38,795 nt of DNA from Bacillota bacterium (lineage in GTDB: Bacteria; Bacillota; Clostridia; Christensenellales; QALW01), in contig JAQXIQ010000022.1 of assembly GCA_029007865.1 (NCBI GenBank), positions 1 to 38,795 on the forward strand. The letters are read 5' to 3'. The position numbers were made by a program, and so were the translations under genes. The number at the start of each line of letters is the position of its first letter. Position 1 is the first letter of the stretch. This document shows positions 17,236 through 25,949 of the stretch, piece by piece. The notes beneath the pieces are model-generated. The model ran no database searches, was not told the origin of the DNA, and saw only the letters and a list, made by a program, of their open reading frames with translations.

Positions 17236-18030
17236 GTGAGATATATTCTTGTAACCGGCGCGTACGGGGGCATGGGCTCCAAAGCAGTATCTGCGCTCAG
17301 ACAGCAGGGCTTCTTCGTCTTTGCGATGGACAAAAAAGTGGGAGCCCCGGAGGACAACCTGCTGCCGCTGCAGGCTGACATTACCGACGCACACAGCATA
17401 CAAAGCGCTTTTGAAAAAGTCCGCGAGGTAACCGACGAACTTTTTGCCGTAATACATTTTGCCGGTGTTTATATGCTGGATTCCCTTGCGGAGATCCCAG
17501 AGGAAAGCCTTATGCTGGCATTCCGGGTCAATTTCTTCGGCGCATTCCTGATAAACAAAACCTTTCTGCCCCTGCTTAAAAGCGGCAGCAGGATTATTAT
17601 TATGACCAGCGAGCTTGCTCCGCTTGACCCCCTGCCCTTTACCGGCATCTATGCCGTTACAAAGGGTACTCTGGACAAATACGCATACTCGCTGCGCATG
17701 GAGCTGCAGCTTTTGGGGATCTCGGTCTCGGTAATGCGTGCGGGCGCGGTGGATACCGGGATGCTCGGCGTCTCAACCGAGGCTCTGAACAGGTTCTGCG
17801 GCAATACCCGGCTTTACTCGTGTAACGCCGCACGCTTCAGAAACATTGTCAATAATGTCGAGGCCAGACGCATCCCGCCGGAAAAGGTCGCGCGTAAAAT
17901 GCTGCATATTCTTTCTGCCAAAAGCCCCGCCTTCGCATACTCCGTAAACCGCAATCCGCTGCTGCTGTTGCTCAATATGCTGCCCAAGAGACTTCAGCTC
18001 TTTATCATCCGGCTTATTCTCAAGCCCTGA
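17236..18030 (+). CDS. Short-chain dehydrogenase/reductase
   Basis: A 264-residue classical SDR with a GTG start and GGAGG eight bases upstream. The NAD(P) loop is TGAYGGMGSKA, the structural segment is HFAGVYML (in place of NNAG), the catalytic Ser lies in IIIMTSELAP, and the YxxxK pair is in IYAVTK. After the core is a C-terminal hydrophobic tail (NPLLLLLNMLPKRLQLFIIRLIL) that may touch the membrane, as in lipid- or retinol-type SDRs. The substrate cannot be deduced. It ends before a shared terminator facing the convergent EAL gene. Confidence 0.88.
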   Translation: MRYILVTGAYGGMGSKAVSALRQQGFFVFAMDKKVGAPEDNLLPLQADITDAHSIQSAFEKVREVTDELFAVIHFAGVYMLDSLAEIPEESLMLAFRVNFFGAFLINKTFLPLLKSGSRIIIMTSELAPLDPLPFTGIYAVTKGTLDKYAYSLRMELQLLGISVSVMRAGAVDTGMLGVSTEALNRFCGNTRLYSCNAARFRNIVNNVEARRIPPEKVARKMLHILSAKSPAFAYSVNRNPLLLLLNMLPKRLQLFIIRLILKP

Positions 18031-18097
18031 GCGCAGCGCCTGCCGCAGCGACGGCTGCTTACCCCGTTTTTAAAATCAATTCTGTCGGAATATCAAT

Positions 18098-18131
18098 AGC
18101 GCCGGAGCCAAAACTTAGCTCCGGCGCTTTA
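18098..18131. terminator. Bidirectional terminator between SDR and GGDEF-EAL genes
   Basis: An 11-bp perfect stem AGCGCCGGAGC / GCTCCGGCGCT with a 9-base loop, followed by a short TTTA on the plus strand. It lies between converging genes and closes the long minus-strand operon. Confidence 0.75.
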
Positions 18132-18143
18132 CTGCCTCCGGTG

Positions 18144-20432
18144 TCAATTCCGGTTCTGGCCGGAAGGACGCAAACGTTTTATGTTGTTAAGCGAGGTGTC
18201 CTCTTTTAAGAAATCAACAAAATCGATCACGTGCATAGGCTTTGCGTAATAATACCCCTGAATAATATCGCAGCCCAGCGCTTTCATCCTGTTCAGATCC
18301 TCTACCGTTTCCACTCCCTCCTGGGTAACGGTCATTCCCAGATCCTTGCTCACACTTATAAGCATTTTGAGCAGAGCGTCATCCTTCGCGGGATCTTTGC
18401 CATGTTTTATCAGGGCGCGGTCCAGTTTAAGCTCGTCTACAGAGAGCTCTTTTACCGCTATCAGCGAAGAGCTGCCCATGCCGAAATCGTCAATGGAGCA
18501 TCTGAATCCGTTGCTCCTGAGCGTAGTTATCAGGGTTTCAAACAGCTCGTAGCAGTCGGCGGCAAAGCTCTCCGTAAACTCCAGTGTTATAAAGCCGTCC
18601 GCAACTCCGTATTCCTTCTTTTTTTCAATATAGAATTTCAGGAAATCCGGCCGGATTGCCGTCGCACGCGACACATTTACGGACAGCGGAACCATCCTGT
18701 CGCCCTCGGCAATAGAGTTGTTCATAAAGCTGCAGGTTTCTTCGAAAACATAATGGTCAAGCTCGGAAATAAATCCGTTTGCCTCAAACAAACGAATGAA
18801 GGAATCCGGCGCAACATAGGACTGGCGCTGAAGGTCATACCATCTAACCAGAACCTCGGCGGAATCCATGCGATCGTTCCTGATACTGTACTTGGGCTGA
18901 AAGAACAGCTTGAATTCCCTGTTCCTGAGCGCAGCTTTCATTTTGCTCTCGTACTCCGCCTCCATCAGATAAGCGGAAGCTATTGCGGAATCATAAACGG
19001 TATAGGGCGAATTAGGATGGCTTCGGTTTGCGCGCATAGCTATTTTTGCACAGTCCAGCATATTGTCTATATCTCTTCTGCTGTTATCCCTGACCGGGAA
19101 AATACCCACCGAAATCTTAATATCCACGCCGGTATTACCGGAAGCTGTGTAATTTGATACGATGGTACCCATGAGCTTTATTCTTTCTCCCAGCTCGGTT
19201 ATATCGGTATAATGCAAAATCATTACAAAGGAATCGTCCACCGCATGACCGAAACTCTCGTTATCGTCTGTCATCTGCTGGCAGATATTGGAAACAAACT
19301 CCAGTATTGCACCGGCCTCCTGATCGCCCAGGTGCTCCTTGATGTAATGAAACTTGTATATGTCAAAATACACTACGGCATATCTGGCAAACCGGTTTTC
19401 CTCCAGGATCGTTTTTGCCTCCAGCATAAACTTCTGGTATGTATTGCATCCGAGCTTCGGATCCCGATCTATGACCCGTAAAAGCTTCTTTTTGTCCGAA
19501 TGTATCTGAATACTGCTAATAACCAGTGCCGCAACGGCAAAAATCGCAAGAAATACCGAAACTCCCAGGACTCTGTCGTACAGCAGATATTCGCTGCGCA
19601 GTATCTCATCGGCAGAAAATAGCTGCAGGATAAAGCATTCGTCCCTCATTCCGTCAACATTCGTGCATACCGCGACATATTTATCGCCGTCTATAATGAT
19701 TGAGGAAACGCCTCCGTTTGCCTGGACGGCATTCTGTCTGACCGTATCAACGGCGGCCTTGCTTTGGGAAATATTATACAGATAATCAAAGGCATTATGG
19801 CTCACATCGGTTTTCATTCCGTCGGAAACCTGCGTTTCCACAATACCTCCGTCCTGCGAACAGAAAAAATAATACCTTGTGTACTGATGCAGATTATCAG
19901 TACCGTTAAACAGCCTGGAAACGGCAAAATAAGCCAGCACGCCGTCGGTAAGAGCGCTGCCCTGAACCGGGCTGTACACGGCTACGCACGGGATCCCCAG
20001 CGAAGGATCAATATATATTTTGCTGCAGGATAATCTGCCGGAAGCAATGATCTGCTGCACCTGCGGCTCCGAAGCGGAACCGACGCTCTCCCCGTATCGG
20101 TACTCCGGAACACCGTCCTGAAGAAACTGCAGACAGATAAACCCGTATTGCGCCACCTTCTCGTTGCCGAACTCGTCCATTTTTTCAAAGTCGCTGACGG
20201 CTCCCGCTTGCGAAGCTATGCGTTCCACCTCGGATAACGAGGTCTCTATTTCATTCCGGACGGATTCAGTGGCCTGCATTGAGTAGCGCTGGGCAATAAT
20301 TGCTGATTCGTTATCAAAATATGAAGCGCTTTGTGACAGAAGATAAAAGCTGTATGCCAGTGACGAGATAATAACTATACCGATAAAAGCCGGAAGGACG
20401 CTTTTTATCATGCTTCGTAATTTAGTTTTCAC
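18144..20432 (-). CDS. Membrane sensor protein with degenerate GGDEF and likely active EAL domain
   Basis: A 762-residue c-di-GMP phosphodiesterase candidate. A transmembrane helix (residues 10-32) and a second near 290 enclose an extracytoplasmic sensor region of about 250 residues. The GGDEF domain (about 325-460) has VDDSF where GGDEF should be, so it should not make c-di-GMP but could bind GTP. The EAL domain (about 485-740) keeps EVLVR, NVSR, EFTES, IDDFG, the Lys in ELKLDR, EGVE and QGYYYAKP, the residues needed for metal binding and hydrolysis. GTG start with AAGGAGG eight bases upstream. It is the last gene of the operon, 33 bases after the small coiled-coil gene, suggesting that it tunes c-di-GMP for this system. 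Confidence 0.9.
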   Translation of the reverse strand: MKTKLRSMIKSVLPAFIGIVIISSLAYSFYLLSQSASYFDNESAIIAQRYSMQATESVRNEIETSLSEVERIASQAGAVSDFEKMDEFGNEKVAQYGFICLQFLQDGVPEYRYGESVGSASEPQVQQIIASGRLSCSKIYIDPSLGIPCVAVYSPVQGSALTDGVLAYFAVSRLFNGTDNLHQYTRYYFFCSQDGGIVETQVSDGMKTDVSHNAFDYLYNISQSKAAVDTVRQNAVQANGGVSSIIIDGDKYVAVCTNVDGMRDECFILQLFSADEILRSEYLLYDRVLGVSVFLAIFAVAALVISSIQIHSDKKKLLRVIDRDPKLGCNTYQKFMLEAKTILEENRFARYAVVYFDIYKFHYIKEHLGDQEAGAILEFVSNICQQMTDDNESFGHAVDDSFVMILHYTDITELGERIKLMGTIVSNYTASGNTGVDIKISVGIFPVRDNSRRDIDNMLDCAKIAMRANRSHPNSPYTVYDSAIASAYLMEAEYESKMKAALRNREFKLFFQPKYSIRNDRMDSAEVLVRWYDLQRQSYVAPDSFIRLFEANGFISELDHYVFEETCSFMNNSIAEGDRMVPLSVNVSRATAIRPDFLKFYIEKKKEYGVADGFITLEFTESFAADCYELFETLITTLRSNGFRCSIDDFGMGSSSLIAVKELSVDELKLDRALIKHGKDPAKDDALLKMLISVSKDLGMTVTQEGVETVEDLNRMKALGCDIIQGYYYAKPMHVIDFVDFLKEDTSLNNIKRLRPSGQNRN

Positions 20433-20465
20433 ATCCTTCGCCTCCTTTTATCAAAAATACCGCAT

Positions 20466-20690
20466 TTATTTATTTCTCAGGCTTATCTCCAGTTCCTGCA
20501 TTTTGCTTCTAAGTTCTTCTATTTCCGCAGTATAGCGGTTAAAATAATCAACATCGGTATCATCCGGAGTCGTATTTGATAAAATTGCGTTAATCAACGC
20601 CGCCTGTGAGCGAATGCGCTTTTTTTCTATCTCTTCTATCTTCTTTTTATACTTTTTTATGCCGCGTTTTAAAGTGAGTTTTTCAAACAT
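20466..20690 (-). CDS. Small coiled-coil protein
   Basis: About 74 residues, highly charged, Lys/Glu-rich and without a signal peptide. The region KKYKKKIEEIEKKRIRSQAALINAIL and the C-terminal EIEELRSKMQELEISL have heptad spacing of hydrophobic residues. GGAGGAG lies 10 bases before the ATG at 20690. An alternative ATG at 20699 is only one base from it, and the track start at 20762 lies within the signal peptidase gene. The start overlaps the end of the signal peptidase gene by 8 bases, so they are translationally coupled. The family is not recognised; it could be an adaptor for the membrane proteins of the operon. Confidence 0.7.
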   Translation of the reverse strand: MFEKLTLKRGIKKYKKKIEEIEKKRIRSQAALINAILSNTTPDDTDVDYFNRYTAEIEELRSKMQELEISLRNK

Positions 20691-21333
20691 TGTCGTCATT
20701 CTCCTCCGTTTTGATATCACTTTCATTTTCGCTTTGTTCCAGGCGTCTGACCTCTTCCTCAACCAGTCTTTCCATCCTGGTTTCCTTTGCTCTTTTTACA
20801 ACGTCAGCCATGCTTACGATAACCAGCACGGCCGCAGGCACAATAACAAAGACAAAAAATACTGCCGGCCTGGAAAAGAAACCCACAAAACCGGTAAGCG
20901 CATCGGCATTCCTTACATATTTGCCCACCAGATCGCTTTCAAAAACCGGAAAGGCGTCGTCAACGCTATTGTTGTCGCCCCGCGTAGTAAAAGAATATTC
21001 TCCGCTTGAACAGGACACATCCACGACGCGGTGTGTGTTGATCTTGCCGTATATCTGAGGGTCCCTGGAGCGGAACAATATTACATCCCCGACCCCGATC
21101 TGATCCGGGGCAACCTTTTGAGCCAGGATATAAGTACCCACCGGTATTTGGGGCTCCATGCTGGGCGAGATTATCTTTACCGTCGCATAGCTGCCGATAA
21201 AAGCCACATTGCCGTTAATATTGCAGAATGTCAGATATCCCACTATTGCGGCCATGATCACGACCAGCACGGATAACACTGCCGTGATGACCTTTTTTAT
21301 GATTTTTTTGCTTTTTTTATTCTCGGGCTTCAT
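20683..21333 (-). CDS. SipW-like type I signal peptidase (second copy)
   Basis: A 216-residue S26B-type signal peptidase. An N-terminal membrane helix (about 14-36) is followed by the catalytic Ser motif IISPSMEPQIPVGTYIL, then GVGDVILFR, then INTHRVV, where His replaces the usual Lys base (the SipW/archaeal/eukaryotic type), and TTRGDNNSVDD. A second helix (about 150-173) and a long charged cytoplasmic tail follow. Such enzymes cleave exported proteins with special signal peptides, in Bacillus TasA. Its likely clients are the exported proteins of this operon. The ribosome binding site is weak (AGGG about 11 bases upstream). The 3' end overlaps the coiled-coil gene. Confidence 0.9.
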   Translation of the reverse strand: MKPENKKSKKIIKKVITAVLSVLVVIMAAIVGYLTFCNINGNVAFIGSYATVKIISPSMEPQIPVGTYILAQKVAPDQIGVGDVILFRSRDPQIYGKINTHRVVDVSCSSGEYSFTTRGDNNSVDDAFPVFESDLVGKYVRNADALTGFVGFFSRPAVFFVFVIVPAAVLVIVSMADVVKRAKETRMERLVEEEVRRLEQSENESDIKTEENDDNV

Positions 21334-21362
21334 AATCCGAATTCCCTATTGCTCCGTTTTTG

Positions 21363-22556
21363 TTATTGTTTTTTCCTTTTACGCTGCTCCCTGCTGCGCA
21401 TATTATCGATCTTTCTCTGGGCGGTCAGAGCAGTTTCCACGGCATTGCGCACCTGAAGCTCGCCCTCCGACAGACGGCGCTGACCGGAAAGCTGCGAAAC
21501 GTTTACCACGCGGCGGTATTCCGTATCGTAAACGTTATACTCATCGGTCTGCACCTTTTTTAACTTTGTAACAATGTTTGGAGTTAACGGCTCATCGGTA
21601 TCCCTTGCGGCAACCACATCGGGAAAACCGTTGAAGCCCCTGCGTACATTATAGTCAAAAATCATATACTGCAGCGACAGCAGCGAATAAAGCTCTTTGA
21701 TATACTCGTCGCCGGGCTTTTCTGCTTTTTCCTCAACGTCAAGCACATAACCGACTTTTTCGTACGATTCGATATAGTCCCAAAGATCCATGCATTGCCT
21801 GAGATACTTGTTTTTCATTATGGCGTTTGTGCGCATTACAGGAGGCCGGACAAACCCGCCCTGCATATTCTTTACAAAAGAAGACTGCAGCAGATTAGCC
21901 AGCACCTTCCGGATACGCACCAGGCGTGCAAAGGAGCCGTCACTTTCCGCGTTTGCCTCCGGGTCGGTAACGCCGATGCTGAAGCTTATTCTGCCCTCAG
22001 AAGAACCTATAAGGAATTTGCTTTCAAAGTCAAGCTGCACTCCGGTTTCTTCCGTCCCTCTGCCCGCAATGGCGGAGTATCTTCGCTCCACAAAATCAAA
22101 AAGGCGCTGTATAAGCGTGTTTACAAACTTATTCTCATAAGTCTGCATGGTTTCTTCATTTATTACATTGAGAATTTTTGACGGAGTAATGTTTTCCCCG
22201 TCAAAACTGGTAATATAATCGGTATGCTGTGACAGGTGGCGAATGGATCTGTTGTTTATATTGCGCGAGAACTCTATGGGCATCACCTCTTCGCGTTCCT
22301 CAATGCCCACGGTATAATTACGGGTGACTATGTCCAGCACCGGCAGGCACGACTCAATGGCGCTCAGCCATTGCTCCTCGATCCTTTTGTGAACAGTCCT
22401 GCGGTTGAGCTTAAGAGAGGCATTGCCTGTCTGCATGGACCGGATAAAATCCCCGTAAAAGCCATAGCCCTCCGTAATACCGTCTATAAAATAACTGGTA
22501 TCGTTATATATACGCTCCATTTCCCTGGCATATTCTTCGCTGATATGCTCCGGCAC
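21363..22556 (-). CDS. DUF2357-like protein, putative partner of the McrB-like ATPase
   Basis: A 397-residue soluble, charged protein. The segment ETMQTYENKFVNTLIQRLFDFVERRY, which follows a beta-rich N-terminal half, resembles the YxNxF core of DUF2357 proteins that accompany McrB-like GTPases/ATPases. DUF2357 proteins often end in a PD-(D/E)xK nuclease; I see no such motif here. The C-terminus is instead a basic tail (RSREQRKRKKQ). Start is the GTG at 22556 with GGGGGG eight bases before it, 15 bases after the ATPase stop, so the two are co-translated. The family call rests on memory of the motif and is moderate. Confidence 0.6.
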   Translation of the reverse strand: MPEHISEEYAREMERIYNDTSYFIDGITEGYGFYGDFIRSMQTGNASLKLNRRTVHKRIEEQWLSAIESCLPVLDIVTRNYTVGIEEREEVMPIEFSRNINNRSIRHLSQHTDYITSFDGENITPSKILNVINEETMQTYENKFVNTLIQRLFDFVERRYSAIAGRGTEETGVQLDFESKFLIGSSEGRISFSIGVTDPEANAESDGSFARLVRIRKVLANLLQSSFVKNMQGGFVRPPVMRTNAIMKNKYLRQCMDLWDYIESYEKVGYVLDVEEKAEKPGDEYIKELYSLLSLQYMIFDYNVRRGFNGFPDVVAARDTDEPLTPNIVTKLKKVQTDEYNVYDTEYRRVVNVSQLSGQRRLSEGELQVRNAVETALTAQRKIDNMRSREQRKRKKQ

Positions 22557-22571
22557 ACCTCATACCCCCCG

Positions 22572-24188
22572 TCAGTACATTCTCTTGAGCCGGCCCAGAT
22601 AAGCGATACACTCGGTCATAGTGTCATCGCCGAAAACCGTATTGAGATAATCAATAAGTCCGTCGATCTCGTCGCGTATCAGCGAAAGATTGAGCGATTC
22701 AAACTTGCGGAAAACCTTCGTGGCAAGAATATAATCTATGCCCTCCAGCACCTGTCCTCCCGCAGCCACATAAACAGGCACAAAGGATTGCAGTTGCTTT
22801 ACGATACGGTTACCGAAAGCTACGCGGAATTTCTGTATGACATACATATCCACCTTTGAGATGTCGGACAGCAGCTTTTCGCTGACCGGATTGTTTTCGA
22901 TTGCCTCCCGGTACAGGTTTTCTACATAGGAATAGCGTACTCTGCACGGCCCGGTGAGGGGTGCGTCAAAAGGTACGCCCTTGCTGTCCAAATTTATCAC
23001 AAGCGCGCGGTCGTAAACCTTATCCGAGACGGAGAATGTGGAATCGTCGTTGTTTGCGGTGCCTATATACCAGACATTCGGAGGTATGATGAGCTTGCCG
23101 TCCTTGAGATGTCTGGGGTCGCTGTCCCAGGATGAGGGCACAAGCTCCAGCTTCCATTCGCTGACATCGGGCATTTCCAGTATGGAGAGCATTTCGGCAA
23201 AATAGTATTCCACTCTTGCTATGTTCATCTCGTCCAGTACGATTATGTTGATATCGTCATTGTATGAGGATTCGTAAATACGTCTCAAAACCTCGGTTTC
23301 GTTGTACTTCTTTGTAAACTCGTTGAAGTAGCCGAACAGCTCGGTGCGGTCTCTCCATGACGGCTGTACCGAAGCTATGGTGGCGTTGTTTTCAAAGAAC
23401 TTGCCCATGGCATACGGCAGCGAGGTTTTACCCGTACCCGAAATACCCTGAAGCAGAATGAGCTTTGTGGAAGCAAGGCCCGCGAACATCAAACGGATGG
23501 TTTTGATGTCGTAATACAGGTTCATGGATGTGCAGGCATAATTGCGGAATTCCTGGCAGAGCTGGGCAAGATCCATATCGTTCCGGTATTCCGGCTCCAG
23601 ATAATACTCGTATTTATCATCAACTGCGGACAGCCTGAAAAACCTGCGCGGCTCCTTGACCGCTTCCGCTTCTGCCTTGCGGTCCCCGATAACCGGGGCT
23701 GTCTGCGGAATATAGTCAGCCGGCAGGCTGCTGTTGTCGGTGCGCGACGCTTCCGCCTCGGCCTCTTCCCTGCTTTGGCGGAATATCTCGTTTATCGCCT
23801 CTACGGGGATGCTGGTCTGCCCTATTTTGAGCGCCATTATCCTCTCTTTTTCTTTGGTCAGGCGCATAACATCCCGGTGCATATCGGCAAGCTCCTGCAG
23901 GATGTCCTCGTTGCCCACCACCGAACGGCGGAAGCGCAGATACTTGCGTATGCCCAGAACAATAAGAAAAATAACGATAAACCAGATGCCGAACACCAGA
24001 ATGAATGCAAGTATTGACAATATCCAGTCCAGCACATTGAAAGACTTGCTGTATGAGGAGAACTGTTCAAGATAAAACGGTATGCCGAAGACTTTGACCA
24101 GCCCGCCGAATATACCCGAAACGATCTGCCACAAGCCGTCCAGCATAGTAGTAATAAAAGCATAAAACCAACTCAGAAAGCCGTCCAA
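22572..24188 (-). CDS. Membrane-anchored McrB-like AAA+ ATPase
   Basis: A 538-residue protein. A hydrophobic N-terminus (weak membrane-associated helices 1-45, strong helix WILSILAFILVFGIWFIVIFLIVLGI at about 55-80) is followed by a coiled linker (90-180) and an AAA+ module of the McrB/MoxR type: Walker A GISGTGKTS near 255, Walker B INIIVLDEMNIARVEYYFAEML near 310, and sensor-1 IGTANNDDSTFSVSDKVYDRA near 370. The motifs look intact. McrB uses nucleotide hydrolysis to power a partner; here the motor is tethered to the membrane next to secretion genes. Start is TTG 24188 with AGGAG ten bases upstream; nearby ATGs (24198, 24195) are out of frame. Confidence 0.9.
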   Translation of the reverse strand: MDGFLSWFYAFITTMLDGLWQIVSGIFGGLVKVFGIPFYLEQFSSYSKSFNVLDWILSILAFILVFGIWFIVIFLIVLGIRKYLRFRRSVVGNEDILQELADMHRDVMRLTKEKERIMALKIGQTSIPVEAINEIFRQSREEAEAEASRTDNSSLPADYIPQTAPVIGDRKAEAEAVKEPRRFFRLSAVDDKYEYYLEPEYRNDMDLAQLCQEFRNYACTSMNLYYDIKTIRLMFAGLASTKLILLQGISGTGKTSLPYAMGKFFENNATIASVQPSWRDRTELFGYFNEFTKKYNETEVLRRIYESSYNDDINIIVLDEMNIARVEYYFAEMLSILEMPDVSEWKLELVPSSWDSDPRHLKDGKLIIPPNVWYIGTANNDDSTFSVSDKVYDRALVINLDSKGVPFDAPLTGPCRVRYSYVENLYREAIENNPVSEKLLSDISKVDMYVIQKFRVAFGNRIVKQLQSFVPVYVAAGGQVLEGIDYILATKVFRKFESLNLSLIRDEIDGLIDYLNTVFGDDTMTECIAYLGRLKRMY

Positions 24189-24229
24189 CCGCCATCATCT
24201 CCTCTGACATAAAATACCGGGGCGTTATT

Positions 24230-24913
24230 CTACTGCCCGTCGTCCTGCCCAGCCTCTCCGGCCTCCTGCTGTTTGCGAAGGTATTCCTCCACCGCCCGTT
24301 TTTTGATCTCCTCTTCTTCTTCCTTGCTTATCTTATTGCCGCCCTTCATGCGGATTATCAGGGCAATAAAATTATAAAGCTCAAAGAGGAAAAACACCAC
24401 AAGCGGCAGCACTATAACGCACAAAAAGCCCGTGGAAGTCTGCAGAAAATCGATCACATAGCCAACCCCGGCAAGCCTTGTGCCGGTATATTTTGCAAGC
24501 ACGTATGTGTGCATTATCGGTGCATCGTTTACGGGGTTGGTCTCGTTGTTGTCTCCCTTGGTGATATAGTAGGTATAGCCGCCTTCTTCATACCTTTCCA
24601 CTATACGGTGAGTGTTAAGCTCGCTTATACCGTCACCGTTCAGGTCGACATAATATGTAATAACATCTCCGGGCTGCAGCGTTGTCTTGTCTGCATTGGT
24701 CAGCACCTGATCTATGATCAGATCTCCGGTCTGAAAAGTTGGCTTCATGGAGTCCGACTGAATGGTTATCAGGCTTTTACCGAAGATATTGGATATTCCG
24801 TCTTTATTACTCTGCGAAGAAAATACCAGAACGGTAACAAACACCGCAAAGATGACAAACAGCCAGAGAATGACATTCCCGATTACAGAAAGCGTTTTTT
24901 TAACTGATTTCAT
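24230..24913 (-). CDS. SipW-like type I signal peptidase (first copy)
   Basis: A 227-residue S26B-type signal peptidase. N-terminal helix (VIGNVILWLFVIFAVFVTVLVF), catalytic Ser motif IQSDSMKPTFQTGDLII, LQPGDVITYY, the His-type base motif LNTHRIV, and TKGDNNETNPVNDAPI are all present. A second membrane segment (FLCVIVLPLVVFFLFELYNFIAL) and a Lys/Glu-rich cytoplasmic tail follow. The ATG at 24913 has a full AGGAGGG; the track start at 24949 is upstream of it. It lies 16 bases after the second exported-protein gene, so it is likely the processing enzyme for the two signal-peptide proteins just upstream. It is clearly diverged from the second copy, so each may have its own client. Confidence 0.92.
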   Translation of the reverse strand: MKSVKKTLSVIGNVILWLFVIFAVFVTVLVFSSQSNKDGISNIFGKSLITIQSDSMKPTFQTGDLIIDQVLTNADKTTLQPGDVITYYVDLNGDGISELNTHRIVERYEEGGYTYYITKGDNNETNPVNDAPIMHTYVLAKYTGTRLAGVGYVIDFLQTSTGFLCVIVLPLVVFFLFELYNFIALIIRMKGGNKISKEEEEEIKKRAVEEYLRKQQEAGEAGQDDGQ

Positions 24914-24929
24914 TTTTCCCTCCTGAGTA

Positions 24930-25799
24930 TCATCCGTGATTTGTATCATCCATGATACAGAAACCGAGAGACAGCGAAAATGTCTGTCCTCCTATTTTGG
25001 CAACACAGTCAAGAGACTGGCCCTCGACCCATATACGCACTACGATGCGTGTTATACCGTCTCGCCCAGGCTTCAAGGTAAAAAGCTTTGCCGACGTTCC
25101 GTTTTCAAAGCTCATGTACCGGGGCGCGATTTTATTCTGGGCATCCTTGATAACAACTCCGTCAAAAACGCCGTGGTTGCCCTGTGCGGCAAAAACAAGC
25201 GGGTCATTCGCGCCTGCGGAATTATTATCGCAATCGCTGTCCAGGAACGCCGCCCTTACGGTGTTTTGAATATTGCTGTCGTCGCCGGCAACCGATGTTG
25301 CGGTTGCAAGCAGCGCTATGTCGACCGTGCTTTCAGAATCGGTCTTGAAATACAGCGGCACATCTATCCAGTGCCCCTCAAAGGCCCCTCTTTCGACGTT
25401 CCATTTTATTCTGTTGCCTTGTTGGAACACAGCGTTTGCGGCGGCGCTGCCGTCGTTGCGTGCGCTCTCGGTCTGCCATATTGTACCGTCAAAGCCGGCA
25501 TAGGAAGACGCGGGCAGCAAATAAAACCTGTCCGTCTCAGGGTTATAGGGCTTATCCGGATCGTTCTGCGTCAGGCTCTTTACGATATCCTTAAGCTCCA
25601 CGTTGAGACTGTCCGTCCACGGCCCGTCCGCGGAAAGCGATATCTGCAGGTTTTCCGGTACGGTCACCTGTACATTCTGCCCTATTGCACGCACCCTTCT
25701 GGTCATGGTCATCCAACCGTATGACGAATAGCCCAACAGCATCACTGCCACGGCAAGGCAAAGAGCTGAGAGCATAATGGATTTTTTAGAATTGCTCAT
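24930..25799 (-). CDS. Exported protein with SipW-type signal, paralogue of the 25950-26810 product
   Basis: A 289-residue exported protein. The N-terminus (about 30 residues) is a hydrophobic signal followed by SSYGWMTMTRRVRAIGQNVQVTVPENL, which aligns with SASYAWFTMSRQVTAQGMNVTVTAPNNL of its neighbour. Both also share an LPASS segment and a C-terminal motif (VVRIWVEGQSLDCV here). The mature part is predicted to be beta-rich, with few charged runs. It has more Cys residues than its paralogue. The arrangement resembles TasA/CalY-type fibre proteins made with SipW, but I cannot claim homology to them. Probably a minor subunit or cap. It follows a strong hairpin that separates it from the paralogue. 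Confidence 0.75.
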   Translation of the reverse strand: MSNSKKSIMLSALCLAVAVMLLGYSSYGWMTMTRRVRAIGQNVQVTVPENLQISLSADGPWTDSLNVELKDIVKSLTQNDPDKPYNPETDRFYLLPASSYAGFDGTIWQTESARNDGSAAANAVFQQGNRIKWNVERGAFEGHWIDVPLYFKTDSESTVDIALLATATSVAGDDSNIQNTVRAAFLDSDCDNNSAGANDPLVFAAQGNHGVFDGVVIKDAQNKIAPRYMSFENGTSAKLFTLKPGRDGITRIVVRIWVEGQSLDCVAKIGGQTFSLSLGFCIMDDTNHG

Positions 25800-25841
25800 A
25801 GGACACCCGTTCTATTATATAAATGCTTAAAGCCGCACCCG

Positions 25842-25877
25842 GCGCGGAGCCTCCCGAACACCGGGAGGCCGCCGCGC
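25842..25877 (-). ncRNA. Stable mRNA hairpin between the two exported-protein genes
   Basis: GCCTCCCG-AACAC-CGGGAGGC, extended by an outer GCGCGG / CCGCGC helix, gives about 14 bp of mostly G-C pairing. There is no U-run after it on the minus strand, so it is more likely a processing or 3'-stabilising structure, or a partial attenuator, than a full terminator. It would let the upstream gene be expressed above the downstream operon genes. Confidence 0.6.
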
Positions 25878-25949
25878 TGAGCACAAAGCCTGTTATCCCT
25901 TGCCCATAACCGGGCGCAGGAATATAATTCAAGGAATTATCACGGAGCA

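Noticed and set aside
21363-24188. Plain McrBC restriction system
   Set aside because: The ATPase has a membrane anchor, the partner shows no nuclease motif and the genes are embedded among secretion genes. A defence role is not excluded but is not the simplest reading.
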